From NCBI RefSeq assembly GCF_004208415.1, contig NZ_CP035758.1, positions 6,882,001 to 6,946,000 on the forward strand: 64,000 nt of DNA. The letters run 5' to 3'. The position numbers and the translations under genes were made by a program. Below the pieces are notes generated by a model. The model was given only the letters and a program-made list of their open reading frames with translations. It ran no database searches and was not told the origin of the DNA. This document shows, one piece after another, positions 30,736-38,528 of the stretch; positions within the stretch are counted from its first letter, which is position 1, and every line of letters starts with the position of its first letter. The stretch is from Ktedonosporobacter rubrisoli. GTDB lineage: Bacteria > Chloroflexota > Ktedonobacteria > Ktedonobacterales > Ktedonobacteraceae.

Positions 30736-32154
30736 ATGAGTAGTATAGAAGAGACCCGTATTGAACGCGATTCAATGGGAGAGATGCAAGTTCCCATAAA
30801 TGCATATTATGGAGCCAGCACCCAGCGTGCTGTCCTGAATTTTCCCATCAGTGACCTGCGTTTTCCGCGCCAGTTTATCCGCGCCCTTGGCCAAATAAAG
30901 CAGGTTGCGGCCCAGACTAACAAGGAGTTGGAGACCGTTGACGCCCACATTGCCGATGCGATTGTGCAGGCGGCCCAGGAAGTCATTGATGGCAAGCTAG
31001 ATAGCCATTTTGTGCTTGATATTTTTCAGACCGGTTCAGGCACCTCGACCAACATGAATGCCAATGAGGTGATTGCAAATCGGGCTAGCGAGCTATTGGG
31101 GGGAGCACGCGGCTCACGCAAAGTTCACCCCAACGACCACGTAAACTTTGGCCAATCCTCAAACGATGTTATCCCCACAGCGATTCACCTGGCGGCCCTG
31201 GTCAGCATAGAACACGATCTGATCCCCGCCCTGCAAGGCTTGCAGCAGACCCTCAAGCAAAAGAGCGAAGAGTTTATGCCAGTGGTAAAGACCGGGCGTA
31301 CCCATCTTCAGGACGCGACCCCCATTCGCCTTGGCCAGGAGTTCCTTGGCTATGCCGGACAGATCGAGCGGGGCATCGCACGTATACGCCATGCGCAGAG
31401 CGAGCTCTCGGAGGTCGCCCTGGGCGGCACAGCCGTTGGGACCGGCGTTAATACGCATCCCGAATTTTCCGCCCGCGTCTGCCAACGCCTCTCGCAGACC
31501 AACGGCGTCGCAGTCAGCGAAACAAGCAATCATTTCCAGGCTCAGAGCACGCTTGATAACGTCGTCGAGGCAAGTGGCGCGCTCAACACCCTGGCCGTGA
31601 GCTTGATGAAGATTGCCAACGATATTCGCTGGCTTGGTTCGGGTCCACGGGCAGGCATTGGCGAGCTCGAACTGCCGGCAGTGCAGCCAGGAAGCTCAAT
31701 TATGCCCGGAAAAGTCAATCCGGTTATCGCCGAATCGGTCTGTATGGTATGTGCTCAGGTAATTGGCAATCATACAACGATTACCGTGGCCGGTCAGGCC
31801 GGTAATTTTGAGATCAACGTCATGATGCCGGTTTCTGCATATAACCTCTTGCAATCAGTCAGCCTGCTGGCCGCCTCGGCCCGTAACTTCAACGAGCAAT
31901 GCCTCAAGGGCATCAAGGCCACCAGCAAAGGACCCGAGATGGTCGAGCGCGGCCTGGCGATCTGCACCTCACTGGCGCCCGTCATTGGCTATGATGCGGC
32001 TGCCGCCATCTCGAAAGAGGCCCACCGTACAGGCAAAACTGTGCGCGAAGTTGCGCGCGAAAAGACCTCGCTATCCGAGGAAGAGTTACAGCGCATCCTC
32101 GATCCGGCAAGCATGACAAAACCAGGTCTGGAAGGCGGTCCCGCGGGAGGATAA
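30736..32154 (+). CDS. fumC: Fumarate hydratase, class II
   Basis: A 472-residue homotetrameric fumarase that interconverts fumarate and malate in the citric acid cycle. It has all three superfamily regions: TGRTHLQDATPIRLGQE, the GTAVGTGVN segment, and the signature GSSIMPGKVNP holding the catalytic loop serine. Substrate-binding GSGTSTNMNANEV and HPNDHVNFGQSSND are intact. AGGAGAGG precedes the ATG. The length is standard. A TATAAT lies about 40 bp upstream, but with no clear -35 box. Confidence 0.97.
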   Translation: MSSIEETRIERDSMGEMQVPINAYYGASTQRAVLNFPISDLRFPRQFIRALGQIKQVAAQTNKELETVDAHIADAIVQAAQEVIDGKLDSHFVLDIFQTGSGTSTNMNANEVIANRASELLGGARGSRKVHPNDHVNFGQSSNDVIPTAIHLAALVSIEHDLIPALQGLQQTLKQKSEEFMPVVKTGRTHLQDATPIRLGQEFLGYAGQIERGIARIRHAQSELSEVALGGTAVGTGVNTHPEFSARVCQRLSQTNGVAVSETSNHFQAQSTLDNVVEASGALNTLAVSLMKIANDIRWLGSGPRAGIGELELPAVQPGSSIMPGKVNPVIAESVCMVCAQVIGNHTTITVAGQAGNFEINVMMPVSAYNLLQSVSLLAASARNFNEQCLKGIKATSKGPEMVERGLAICTSLAPVIGYDAAAAISKEAHRTGKTVREVAREKTSLSEEELQRILDPASMTKPGLEGGPAGG

Positions 32155-32177
32155 AACTCACATCGGCATAAGGCAGG

Positions 32178-32211
32178 ACAGGGCTTCCCAATACTGCTGG
32201 GAAACCCTGTC
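32178..32211. terminator. Hairpin between fumC and ABC permease
   Basis: GACAGGG-C-TTCCCA and TGGGAA-A-CCCTGTC form a 13-bp stem with one mismatch. It lies between convergent genes; no strong U-run, so a bidirectional terminator is likely but not certain. Confidence 0.6.
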
Positions 32212-32274
32212 ATCGTGAGTACGTTGAAGAGAAAAACCACACACTCTATCGTTGCCTCAGCACACGAAGAGATA

Positions 32275-33195
32275 TTATTCTTTTACGTCGCGCAGTTGCG
32301 TTACTATTACTGCCACAGCGCCTAAAGCAAGGCCATACGCCAGCGCCACTAAGAGCGTATGCGAGGGCGACACATTCATGAGCAGGGGAGCACCTAAGGC
32401 CACTTTGAGCGGCGTGCTCCCTGGTTCCAGAATCGCCGCCATGCTATTGAGATTCGGCCCCAATAAATAGGTTGAGGGCACAAGCCAGAATTTATTGCCC
32501 GTCGCCGATGCTAGAATCTGCAAAATCAAGTTAAGCATATTGTCGGCAGGAAACCAGCTTAGCGAGGCGCTTAGCCCGATGACCAATGAGCGCGTTACCG
32601 CGTTACAGGCTGTCGCGACAAGGATGGTCACGCTCATGCTAATAAGCACGGTCAGGGCATAGATGCCAGTCGTAGACCAGAAGGCGCTATCAAGGACATT
32701 GAGCACGCCAGGATTACCAGTAATCATGCTGGCAACGAAGCAGGTAATCACAAAATTGAGCAGAAGGATGCAGACGAAAACACCAAGGGCGATGAGCGCG
32801 ATTGCCGACACTTTAGCCATAAGCAGGCGCACTCTGCCTACCCCACGGGCCAGCAAGATGCGAATAGTCCCCAACTGATATTCCTGCCCAATCACATAAG
32901 AAGTCAGGATCAGCAAAAAGATGCCAACAAAGACACGCGCGATCGCTAGAGTCAATATCGACTCGCCATAAAACAGCGTCAAAGGCTGGGCCTTCATTTC
33001 GTTCCACAGTCGCTCGCCAGCTACAAGCGGCAAGAACGCGGCCAGCGCCGTTCCCCCGATGAGAAAGAAGAGCATGACCCAGATAATGAGCTGACGCGAG
33101 ATCTTGAAAAGTTCGCCGCGCACAACGCTCAGGAAGCCTGGCACCACATTTTTGCAATCGATATCATCGTAAGTTGCCACCGCACTACCAATCAT
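32275..33195 (-). CDS. ABC-2 type exporter permease
   Basis: A 306-residue permease with about six membrane helices and the ABC-2 layout: a first helix near 35-55, a long loop, then LTSYVIGQEYQLGTIRILLARGVGRVRLLMAK, the typical coupling segment. It partners the ATPase encoded just upstream; the ATPase stop and this start share one base (TAATG). The substrate is unknown; relatives export drugs, peptides or lipids. Confidence 0.88.
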   Translation of the reverse strand: MIGSAVATYDDIDCKNVVPGFLSVVRGELFKISRQLIIWVMLFFLIGGTALAAFLPLVAGERLWNEMKAQPLTLFYGESILTLAIARVFVGIFLLILTSYVIGQEYQLGTIRILLARGVGRVRLLMAKVSAIALIALGVFVCILLLNFVITCFVASMITGNPGVLNVLDSAFWSTTGIYALTVLISMSVTILVATACNAVTRSLVIGLSASLSWFPADNMLNLILQILASATGNKFWLVPSTYLLGPNLNSMAAILEPGSTPLKVALGAPLLMNVSPSHTLLVALAYGLALGAVAVIVTQLRDVKE

Positions 33196-34190
33196 TACAT
33201 ACCTCCCGAGCGCGTAAGCCTTAAGAAAATCTGCTCTAAATCATGCGTCACCGGGGTTAGCGAATCGGGCACAAAGCCAGCTTCGACAAGAAAACGATTG
33301 AGGTCGCGCCCGCGCTCGCCGGGTCCCGCCGTGATCAGCGCGCCACTACTATCAAGATGTGCACTTTTGCCCCAGGACTGCTGTTGAAGCAAGCTCAAAG
33401 CCGCTCGCGCTTGCTCCAGGACCACTCTGTACTCTCCCCGACCACTCAGCAGAGCCTCAACAGTTGTCTCTTTGACGAGATAGCCCTGCCGCACAATCGC
33501 CACTCGCGTACACATGTGTTGCACCTCGGCAAGCAAATGGCTCGAAACGAGAACTGTCTTATGCTGAGCGCTGAGCCGCTGCATGAGCTCACGCATCTCT
33601 ACAATGCCCGCCGGGTCCAGCCCATTGGCCGGCTCGTCTAACACAAGCAGCTCTGGATCATGCAGCAGAGCCATGGCAAGGCCCAGGCGCTGTTTCATAC
33701 CCAGCGAATACGTATGCGCTCGGTCCTTGTAGCATCCGCGCAAGCCTACTAACTCTAGCACCTCGTCTATACGCTTCTCAGTGATGCCCCCCACCACGGA
33801 GGCAATCGAGCGCAGATTATCGCGTCCCGACATATAGGGATAGAGCGCTGGCGCCTCTACAAGCGCGCCAACATGGGGCAGGATTTGCGTACTATGGCTG
33901 GCAAGATCATATCCAAAGATCTCTACGCTCCCCGAGCTGGGCTTAACAAGCCCCAACAACATGCGAATAGTAGTAGTTTTGCCAGCTCCATTGGGTCCCA
34001 GAAAGCCAAAGATATCTCCCCGCATGATTTCAAGATTCAGGTTGTTTACTACAAAGCGCGTTCCATATTGCTTGGAAAGATGATGAGTCCTTACAACTAC
34101 TTCGTCCGAACATGGCGTAGAGCTGCGCTGAGCTGGCATTGTAGCTGATGTGAATACCATGGCTTCTAGCAGTATCCTTTCGTTGCGCAT
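33195..34190 (-). CDS. ABC-2 type exporter ATP-binding protein
   Basis: A 331-residue ATPase. Walker A GPNGAGKTTT (about residue 69), Q-loop region, signature YSLGMKQRLGLAMALL, Walker B LLVLDEPANGLDP and the H-loop SSHLLAE are all intact. The C-terminal 90 residues form the usual drug-export-type extension. Start choice is uncertain: ATGs at 34190, 34160 and 34139 are in frame and none has an ideal ribosome site. It is transcribed from the promoter at 34305-34333 with the permease. Confidence 0.88.
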   Translation of the reverse strand: MRNERILLEAMVFTSATMPAQRSSTPCSDEVVVRTHHLSKQYGTRFVVNNLNLEIMRGDIFGFLGPNGAGKTTTIRMLLGLVKPSSGSVEIFGYDLASHSTQILPHVGALVEAPALYPYMSGRDNLRSIASVVGGITEKRIDEVLELVGLRGCYKDRAHTYSLGMKQRLGLAMALLHDPELLVLDEPANGLDPAGIVEMRELMQRLSAQHKTVLVSSHLLAEVQHMCTRVAIVRQGYLVKETTVEALLSGRGEYRVVLEQARAALSLLQQQSWGKSAHLDSSGALITAGPGERGRDLNRFLVEAGFVPDSLTPVTHDLEQIFLRLTRSGGM

Positions 34191-34304
34191 AGCCTGCGGG
34201 AATATTCTCTACTATTGCGCGCTAAAAAGACAGGGCAAATAGATTAGCTATTTTTTTATTGCTCTGCACTTTTTTTCAATATAGATCTATTCTGTCTCAT
34301 GGGT

Positions 34305-34334
34305 ATCATATATTTGTCGCAAATTTGTCGCAAA
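34305..34334 (-). promoter_or_regulatory. ABC exporter promoter with tandem palindromic repeats
   Basis: Minus strand TTGCGA (34333-34328), 17-bp spacer, TATGAT (34310-34305). Two adjacent copies of TTTGTCGCAAA (34313-34323 and 34324-34334), each a palindrome around TCG, cover the -35 box and spacer, which is the place for a repressor. Confidence 0.6.
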
Positions 34335-34384
34335 GCATAGTGAAAACATACATAACAAAAGATAAATATACCACATAAAGCGAG

Positions 34385-34425
34385 GGAGAGAGCAAGGATA
34401 CGGATATCCTGCCCTCCCTTATTTC
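34385..34425 (-). terminator. Terminator-like hairpin after aspS
   Basis: In minus-strand sense a GGGAG..GGATA / TATCC..CTCCC imperfect stem lies about 65 nt after the aspS stop. No clear U-run. Confidence 0.35.
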
Positions 34426-34486
34426 CCAGTTTTCAAGGCTCAAGGCATATGAAGCCTGAAAGCAGAGAAGCCCAAAGCGCAGCGGC

Positions 34487-35794
34487 TCAGGGTTTAAGCC
34501 TGCTAATATCGCGCGGAAAGGTCGCGGCCAGCTTGACATTGGGTAAGCCAATGAGTTGCATCAACAAGCGTTCAAGGCCAATGGCAAAGCCGCCGTGAGG
34601 TGGCATACCAAATTTAAAAGCCTCAAGGTATTCCGCAAAGGGCTCCAATGATAGCCCGGCCCGCTGGAGAGCTGCCACATAGTCCTCGTAGCGATGCAGA
34701 CGCTGACCTCCCGTAACCAGCTCGGTGCCGCGGAAGATCAGGTCAAACGAGTTTGAATATTCGGACCTTTCCAGCTCGGGATGCGTATAGAACGGCCGCT
34801 TGCGCATGGGATAGCCGGCCACATACAGGAAATCGCTGCCAAATTCCTGCTGGGCCCAGGCGCCGAGCCAGCGTTCGTCCTGTGGGGACAGGTCGGGCTC
34901 GCCGCGCACATCCACGTGATGAAGTTTAAAAATGAGCTCCTGGGCCTGGGCAAAATGGATAGCCGGGATCTCAGGCGGAACGGCGGGCATGCGCACCTGC
35001 AAAAGCTCTAGCTCCTCGCCATAATTCTGGGTAAAGGTGGCAAGAATATGAGCCAGCACATCGCGCAAGAGGGCCATCACTGTAAAATGGTTTTCGATAA
35101 AACCGAACTCCGCATCAAGGCTCACGTACTCATTGAGATGGCGTGCAGTATCGTGAGGCTCGGCCCGAAAGACAGGTCCTACTTCAAAGACGCGCTCAAA
35201 AACCCCGACCATGATCTGTTTGTAAAGCTGCGGGCTCTGAGCCAGGAAAGCGGGACGGCCAAAGTAGTCAAGCTTAAAAACGTTGGCTCCGCTCTCGGTA
35301 GCTGCCGCCACAAGTTTGGGCGTTTGGATCTCAGTAAAGCCTCTAGAGGTAAGCAAATCCCGAAAGGCGCCCATTGCTCCGGCGGCAAGGCGTTGAATAG
35401 CTCTACGCGTAGGATGACGGTTTGTCACGACAGCATGATCAAGCAAAGTGTCAACGTTGGCCTTAAGCTTTCTTTTACTTAGCGTGATAGCAGGTGGCTC
35501 GCTTATGGGCACAACGACTTCGATCCGCAGGTCATGGAGCTCAACGCCTCCCGGGGCCTGGGCCTCACTGTTGACAATACCCTCAACGGCAATCACGCTT
35601 TCGACTCCCGCATTTTGCTCAAGCAGCGGGGCCAGCTCCGCCTCCTGTTCGGCCACGGCTTGCATAGTGCCCCAACCGTCACGAATCACAAGAAATGTGA
35701 TCCCACCCAGGCGACGCAACGAATGCAGCCAGCCGGAGACGCGAATGCGCTCGCCAACATGGTTTTTTACCTCTGTAGTAATTATGCGTTCCAT
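34487..35794 (-). CDS. aspS: Archaeal-type aspartyl-tRNA synthetase, probably non-discriminating
   Basis: A 435-residue class II synthetase that charges tRNA with aspartate. It is the compact archaeal/eukaryotic type, without the bacterial insertion domain. The anticodon-binding OB fold (about 15-105) starts RIRVSGWLHSLRRLGG. Motif 2 is FRAEPHDTARHLNEY and motif 3 is GFAIGLERLLMQLIG. In archaeal enzymes Trp at the position of His24 here (GWLHS) marks discriminating forms, and His marks non-discriminating ones, so it may also make Asp-tRNA(Asn) for a GatCAB pathway; that is inference. The start at 35794 follows GAGGAG 10 nt upstream and fits the family; the longer frame to 35953 would run through the leader region. 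Controlled by the T-box leader upstream. Confidence 0.92.
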   Translation of the reverse strand: MERIITTEVKNHVGERIRVSGWLHSLRRLGGITFLVIRDGWGTMQAVAEQEAELAPLLEQNAGVESVIAVEGIVNSEAQAPGGVELHDLRIEVVVPISEPPAITLSKRKLKANVDTLLDHAVVTNRHPTRRAIQRLAAGAMGAFRDLLTSRGFTEIQTPKLVAAATESGANVFKLDYFGRPAFLAQSPQLYKQIMVGVFERVFEVGPVFRAEPHDTARHLNEYVSLDAEFGFIENHFTVMALLRDVLAHILATFTQNYGEELELLQVRMPAVPPEIPAIHFAQAQELIFKLHHVDVRGEPDLSPQDERWLGAWAQQEFGSDFLYVAGYPMRKRPFYTHPELERSEYSNSFDLIFRGTELVTGGQRLHRYEDYVAALQRAGLSLEPFAEYLEAFKFGMPPHGGFAIGLERLLMQLIGLPNVKLAATFPRDISRLKP

Positions 35795-35830
35795 GAATAA
35801 ACAGCTCCTCACATCATAATGCGCTTTGCA

Positions 35831-35871
35831 GGCTTGCCCGACAATCAGTGAGGAAGTACACCCGGCAAGCC
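35831..35871 (-). promoter_or_regulatory. Hairpin between leader ORF and aspS
   Basis: In transcript sense GGCTTGCC (35871-35864) and GGCAAGCC (35838-35831) form an 8-bp stem, extendable by ATGTGC/GCGCAT outside it. It lies after the leader ORF stop and about 20 nt before the aspS ribosome site. It has no U-run, so pausing or translation control is more likely than termination. Confidence 0.55.
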
Positions 35872-35888
35872 CGTCGCACATGCGGATG

Positions 35889-35933
35889 TTAGGTGTCTTC
35901 CTCGCGGTCGTTATCGTCTCCATCGTTATCCAT
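35889..35933 (-). CDS. Asp/Asn-rich leader peptide of aspS
   Basis: A 14-codon frame encoding MDNDGDDNDREEDT. Six of 13 post-start residues are Asp (three GAT, three GAC), two are Asn (AAC) and two are Glu. AGGAGG sits 5 nt before the ATG, a better ribosome site than most genes here have. It lies between the T-box terminator (35957-35989) and the hairpin before aspS. The makeup matches classic attenuator leader peptides that sense charged tRNA through stalling, here for the amino acids of a non-discriminating AspRS. I know of no described case, but cannot search. Chance cannot be excluded from one genome. Confidence 0.65.
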   Translation of the reverse strand: MDNDGDDNDREEDT

Positions 35934-35956
35934 AAGCGCCTCCTGCAGCACATAAC

Positions 35957-35989
35957 AAAAAACCCTCATCCTCCCTGGAGGACGAGGGC
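35957..35989 (-). terminator. T-box terminator
   Basis: In transcript sense CCCTCGTCCTCC and GGAGGATGAGGG form a 12-bp stem with one wobble, followed by TTTTTT. It is the off-state of the aspS T-box. Confidence 0.92.
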
Positions 35990-36268
35990 AAAACTGCCTT
36001 ATCGTGGTACCACCACCATTTATCTCTTATGAGACCTCTGCCGGTTCCGCTCTCTATCATTCTTGCATACTATAAGAGCTAAACCGCTGCACAGTAACGG
36101 GTGCATACCGAAAAACGGCTAGTAAGGTATGGAGGCCAGTTCACCGTTTAGCTCAAGAGTGTCATTGAGAAGGGCTGGTAACGATGCTCGCAGCAAGTAC
36201 ATCGCTCTCTGGATGCCAGACGAGCCGCTCAATATATCTCTTTCGAAGCTTTTCCTATCTTACTTGTA
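35957..36268 (-). ncRNA. T-box riboswitch upstream of aspS
   Basis: A leader of about 310 nt that reads tRNA charging and sets terminator versus antiterminator. The T-box core in transcript sense is TGGTGGTACCACG (about 36016-36004), close to the GGTGGNACCGCG consensus, just before the terminator. Stem I lies at about 36130-36250. A GAC triplet followed by A (36163-36161, within CAATGACACTC) is a good specifier for aspartate. Uncharged tRNA-Asp would allow read-through into the leader peptide and aspS. Confidence 0.85.
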
Positions 36269-36274
36269 TCGTAC

Positions 36275-36304
36275 ACTATAGCACAATAGTAGCCTGTAGA
36301 TCAA
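36275..36304 (-). promoter_or_regulatory. Promoter of aspS T-box transcript
   Basis: Minus strand TTGATC (36304-36299), 18-bp spacer, TATAGT (36280-36275). Start predicted near 36268. Confidence 0.6.
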
Positions 36305-36323
36305 GCCTTTCTTACTGGAAATC

Positions 36324-36378
36324 AGGGCTTTCCAGTTCTCGTTCTTGGGCCGCCTGACGGCGGCAAGAAGGAGGAAAA
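36324..36378 (-). repeat. Dispersed repeat, copy A
   Basis: About 50 bp that recurs in inverted orientation at 59676-59730. Shared blocks are AGGGCTTTCCAGTTCTCG, TTCTTG and the palindrome GCCGCCTGACGGCGGC. No coding capacity. Possibly a REP- or MITE-like element. Confidence 0.75.
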
Positions 36379-36454
36379 AAATTGGGGCTCCGTCCCAAGA
36401 CCCAGGTTAAGAGCAAGCCCTTAACAATTCCATTTTAGAAAACTGAAAAGCCCT

Positions 36455-38170
36455 CTACTGGATATATGCCCGCGCTTTTTCCCAGCTCTGCGGCACAGGT
36501 TGTGGTCCTGGCTGTCCCAAAGTGGACCGAGGCGCAGGTGGAGCTTGCCCGCGCAGCTTTTTTGTCACGTAGAGGAAGAAGGCAAGCATGAGTATTGACT
36601 CGACAAGGTAGACCAGGATAAACGACTCGAAGGTCACGGGGCCAAGCGTCACCACGCCATGATCGAGGTAAGGGCCAACAGGAGCCGGTAAGAGCTGCAG
36701 GCCAAAGGAGCCATTCCAGAGCGCATGCTGCAGGATCGCGTAAGCCCAGCAAGCAAAGACCAGCAAAAAGCGGTTCTTAGCCGAGTCTCGATGGGTGAGA
36801 TAATACCAGCCGAGGGCGATCATGGCGGCGCCAAACCCGTGGAGAAGTCCCGCCGCGCTGCGCTCAATCGCTACAGTCAGCCAGTCCTTATAGCCCATGC
36901 TAATGTAACCAAAGGTCTCGATAAGATTAAAACCAATGCCGCCGGCCATGCCCAGCACAAAGGCTTCCGCCGCACTGTTTATCCTTCTGATCATAATCAC
37001 GGCAGCGAGCGGCTTGACGGCTTCCTCAACCAATGGCGCAATCACCGAAAGCAGGATGAACATAAACAAGATCCCTCGCGGATCTTGCGGAATAGGCTGA
37101 TCCGGATTATCGAGCATAAGGTTTTTTACGCCAAACTCACGAGCGAGAAGCACGGCTAGTAGCGTCTCGAAGATCAGGGCCAGCACAATCGCCAGTGTAG
37201 CTCCGCCCACAAGCGATACAGTCAGGCGTCGCCAGGTTGTAGGCCAGGGTGCAAGGCGTGGAAAGTGTATGCGGCGCACTCCAAGAGCCAGAATGGTCAC
37301 AGCCGGGAGAATACCCGCCAGGGCGATTAAGAACAAGGTGAGCGGCGTGTTCGCAATGGATTGGCCCTGATTAAGCAACGAGGCCCCAATAGCGATAACG
37401 CCAAGATACAGCACAAAAAAGATCCAGAACCAGGGTAGCTTGAACTGGGCCGAAGGCTTGCGCAAGAAGAGCGAGCGAATGCTATGATAGAGCGTGAATC
37501 CTCCGCCTACAATGCCGGCCAGGGCAAAAGCGAGCAATTGCGCCATAGCCGCAAAGCGCTGATCTGCCGGCAACATGCGTGTATTGGGCAGAACTAGCAG
37601 CAATAGTAGAATAAGGGCGCAGACAAACCCGCCAAGCGTAATCAGAATCGCGCTAATAAACGAGGCGATAGAGATGCCAAACAGATAACCATCTCGCTTG
37701 GGCTTAGGTGGTTGCCAGGGATAGGGATAAGGGTATGGGGAATATCCATAATAGCCGGGATAGGGGTAGGCGGGCGGATAGCCATTGTAGCCCGGCATGG
37801 CCGGTCCCGTGGGCTGATAACCAGGATAGGGAGCAGGAGGAACAGGATACTGGTTGTTTGGCCCTTGCCCCGCCGGCGCTGGCTGTCCAGCCTGATAAGG
37901 ATTATAGGCCGGTCGAAAACCTGGCGCCTCTGAGGGCAATGGTGGCAAGGCCCTTGAGACGTGTTCTCGGTACATGGGCTCCTGAAGCTGATTATTGTTT
38001 GTCAAAGATGGAGTCTGAGGTACCTTGCCGTTTTCAGCCCTGGTCCGCTTCGCAATCAGTGTCTTCTCTGCATCCTCTATCGGGGGAAAGGCAAAAGATT
38101 GTCTATTTATATCACCCTGTTTTCCCTGGTTCTCAGGGTCAAAAAATGGTCCTATATTTTCAGAAGCCAC
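36455..38170 (-). CDS. PrsW-family intramembrane protease with Pro/Tyr-rich N-terminus
   Basis: A 571-residue membrane protein. The first about 165 residues are disordered and rich in Pro, Tyr, Gly and Gln (for example YPYPGYYGYSPYPYPYPW). The rest has about ten hydrophobic helices with PrsW family motifs: PLVEEAVKPLAAV (catalytic EE, about 385), GMAGGIGFNLIETFGY (about 408-423), and a late HALWNGS histidine motif. PrsW proteases cut anti-sigma factors in Bacillus. The start is a GTG at 38170 with AAAAGG upstream. It is next to, and on the same strand as, dnaE, separated by a 358-bp gap with a terminator. Confidence 0.85.
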   Translation of the reverse strand: MASENIGPFFDPENQGKQGDINRQSFAFPPIEDAEKTLIAKRTRAENGKVPQTPSLTNNNQLQEPMYREHVSRALPPLPSEAPGFRPAYNPYQAGQPAPAGQGPNNQYPVPPAPYPGYQPTGPAMPGYNGYPPAYPYPGYYGYSPYPYPYPWQPPKPKRDGYLFGISIASFISAILITLGGFVCALILLLLLVLPNTRMLPADQRFAAMAQLLAFALAGIVGGGFTLYHSIRSLFLRKPSAQFKLPWFWIFFVLYLGVIAIGASLLNQGQSIANTPLTLFLIALAGILPAVTILALGVRRIHFPRLAPWPTTWRRLTVSLVGGATLAIVLALIFETLLAVLLAREFGVKNLMLDNPDQPIPQDPRGILFMFILLSVIAPLVEEAVKPLAAVIMIRRINSAAEAFVLGMAGGIGFNLIETFGYISMGYKDWLTVAIERSAAGLLHGFGAAMIALGWYYLTHRDSAKNRFLLVFACWAYAILQHALWNGSFGLQLLPAPVGPYLDHGVVTLGPVTFESFILVYLVESILMLAFFLYVTKKLRGQAPPAPRSTLGQPGPQPVPQSWEKARAYIQ

Positions 38171-38467
38171 GATTTATAAGCCTTTTCATGAATTGCTGCT
38201 TTAGCTCATTGCTCGGATAGTCCTTAGCAGTCAGTCGGTCAAGACACAAGCAGAAGACATCCAGGGGAAACATAAGGGGCAGTTACCCGGGTGATCCCCA
38301 ACCTTTTTTCCTCCTTGCAGTTGCCAGCAGCATGCTTTTTCTAATGAAGATGATAGGCCTGTAACTGTTAAAGTATACGAGTATACAGCAGGTAAAGTTC
38401 TCTGTTTAGTATAACGGCTGCGGTGACCGGGTGTCAAAAAGGCAATAGATCTTCGTAATGGAGAGCA
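38171..38467. other. Intergenic region between dnaE terminator and PrsW gene
   Basis: About 300 bp with no credible gene. It must hold the PrsW gene promoter, but I see no strong match. Confidence 0.4.
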
Positions 38468-38517
38468 TAAAAAATGATGCTGACGCATTCTGCACTATTA
38501 CATGACACGTCAGCATC
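38468..38517 (-). terminator. Intrinsic terminator of dnaE
   Basis: In minus-strand sense GATGCTGACG and CGTCAGCATC form a perfect 10-bp stem, followed by ATTTTTTATG. Confidence 0.85.
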
Positions 38518-38528
38518 GTTTAGCTTAA

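Noticed and set aside
36725..38220. Plus-strand frames opposite the PrsW gene
   Set aside because: Low-complexity products caused by the Pro/Tyr-rich coding region on the other strand.
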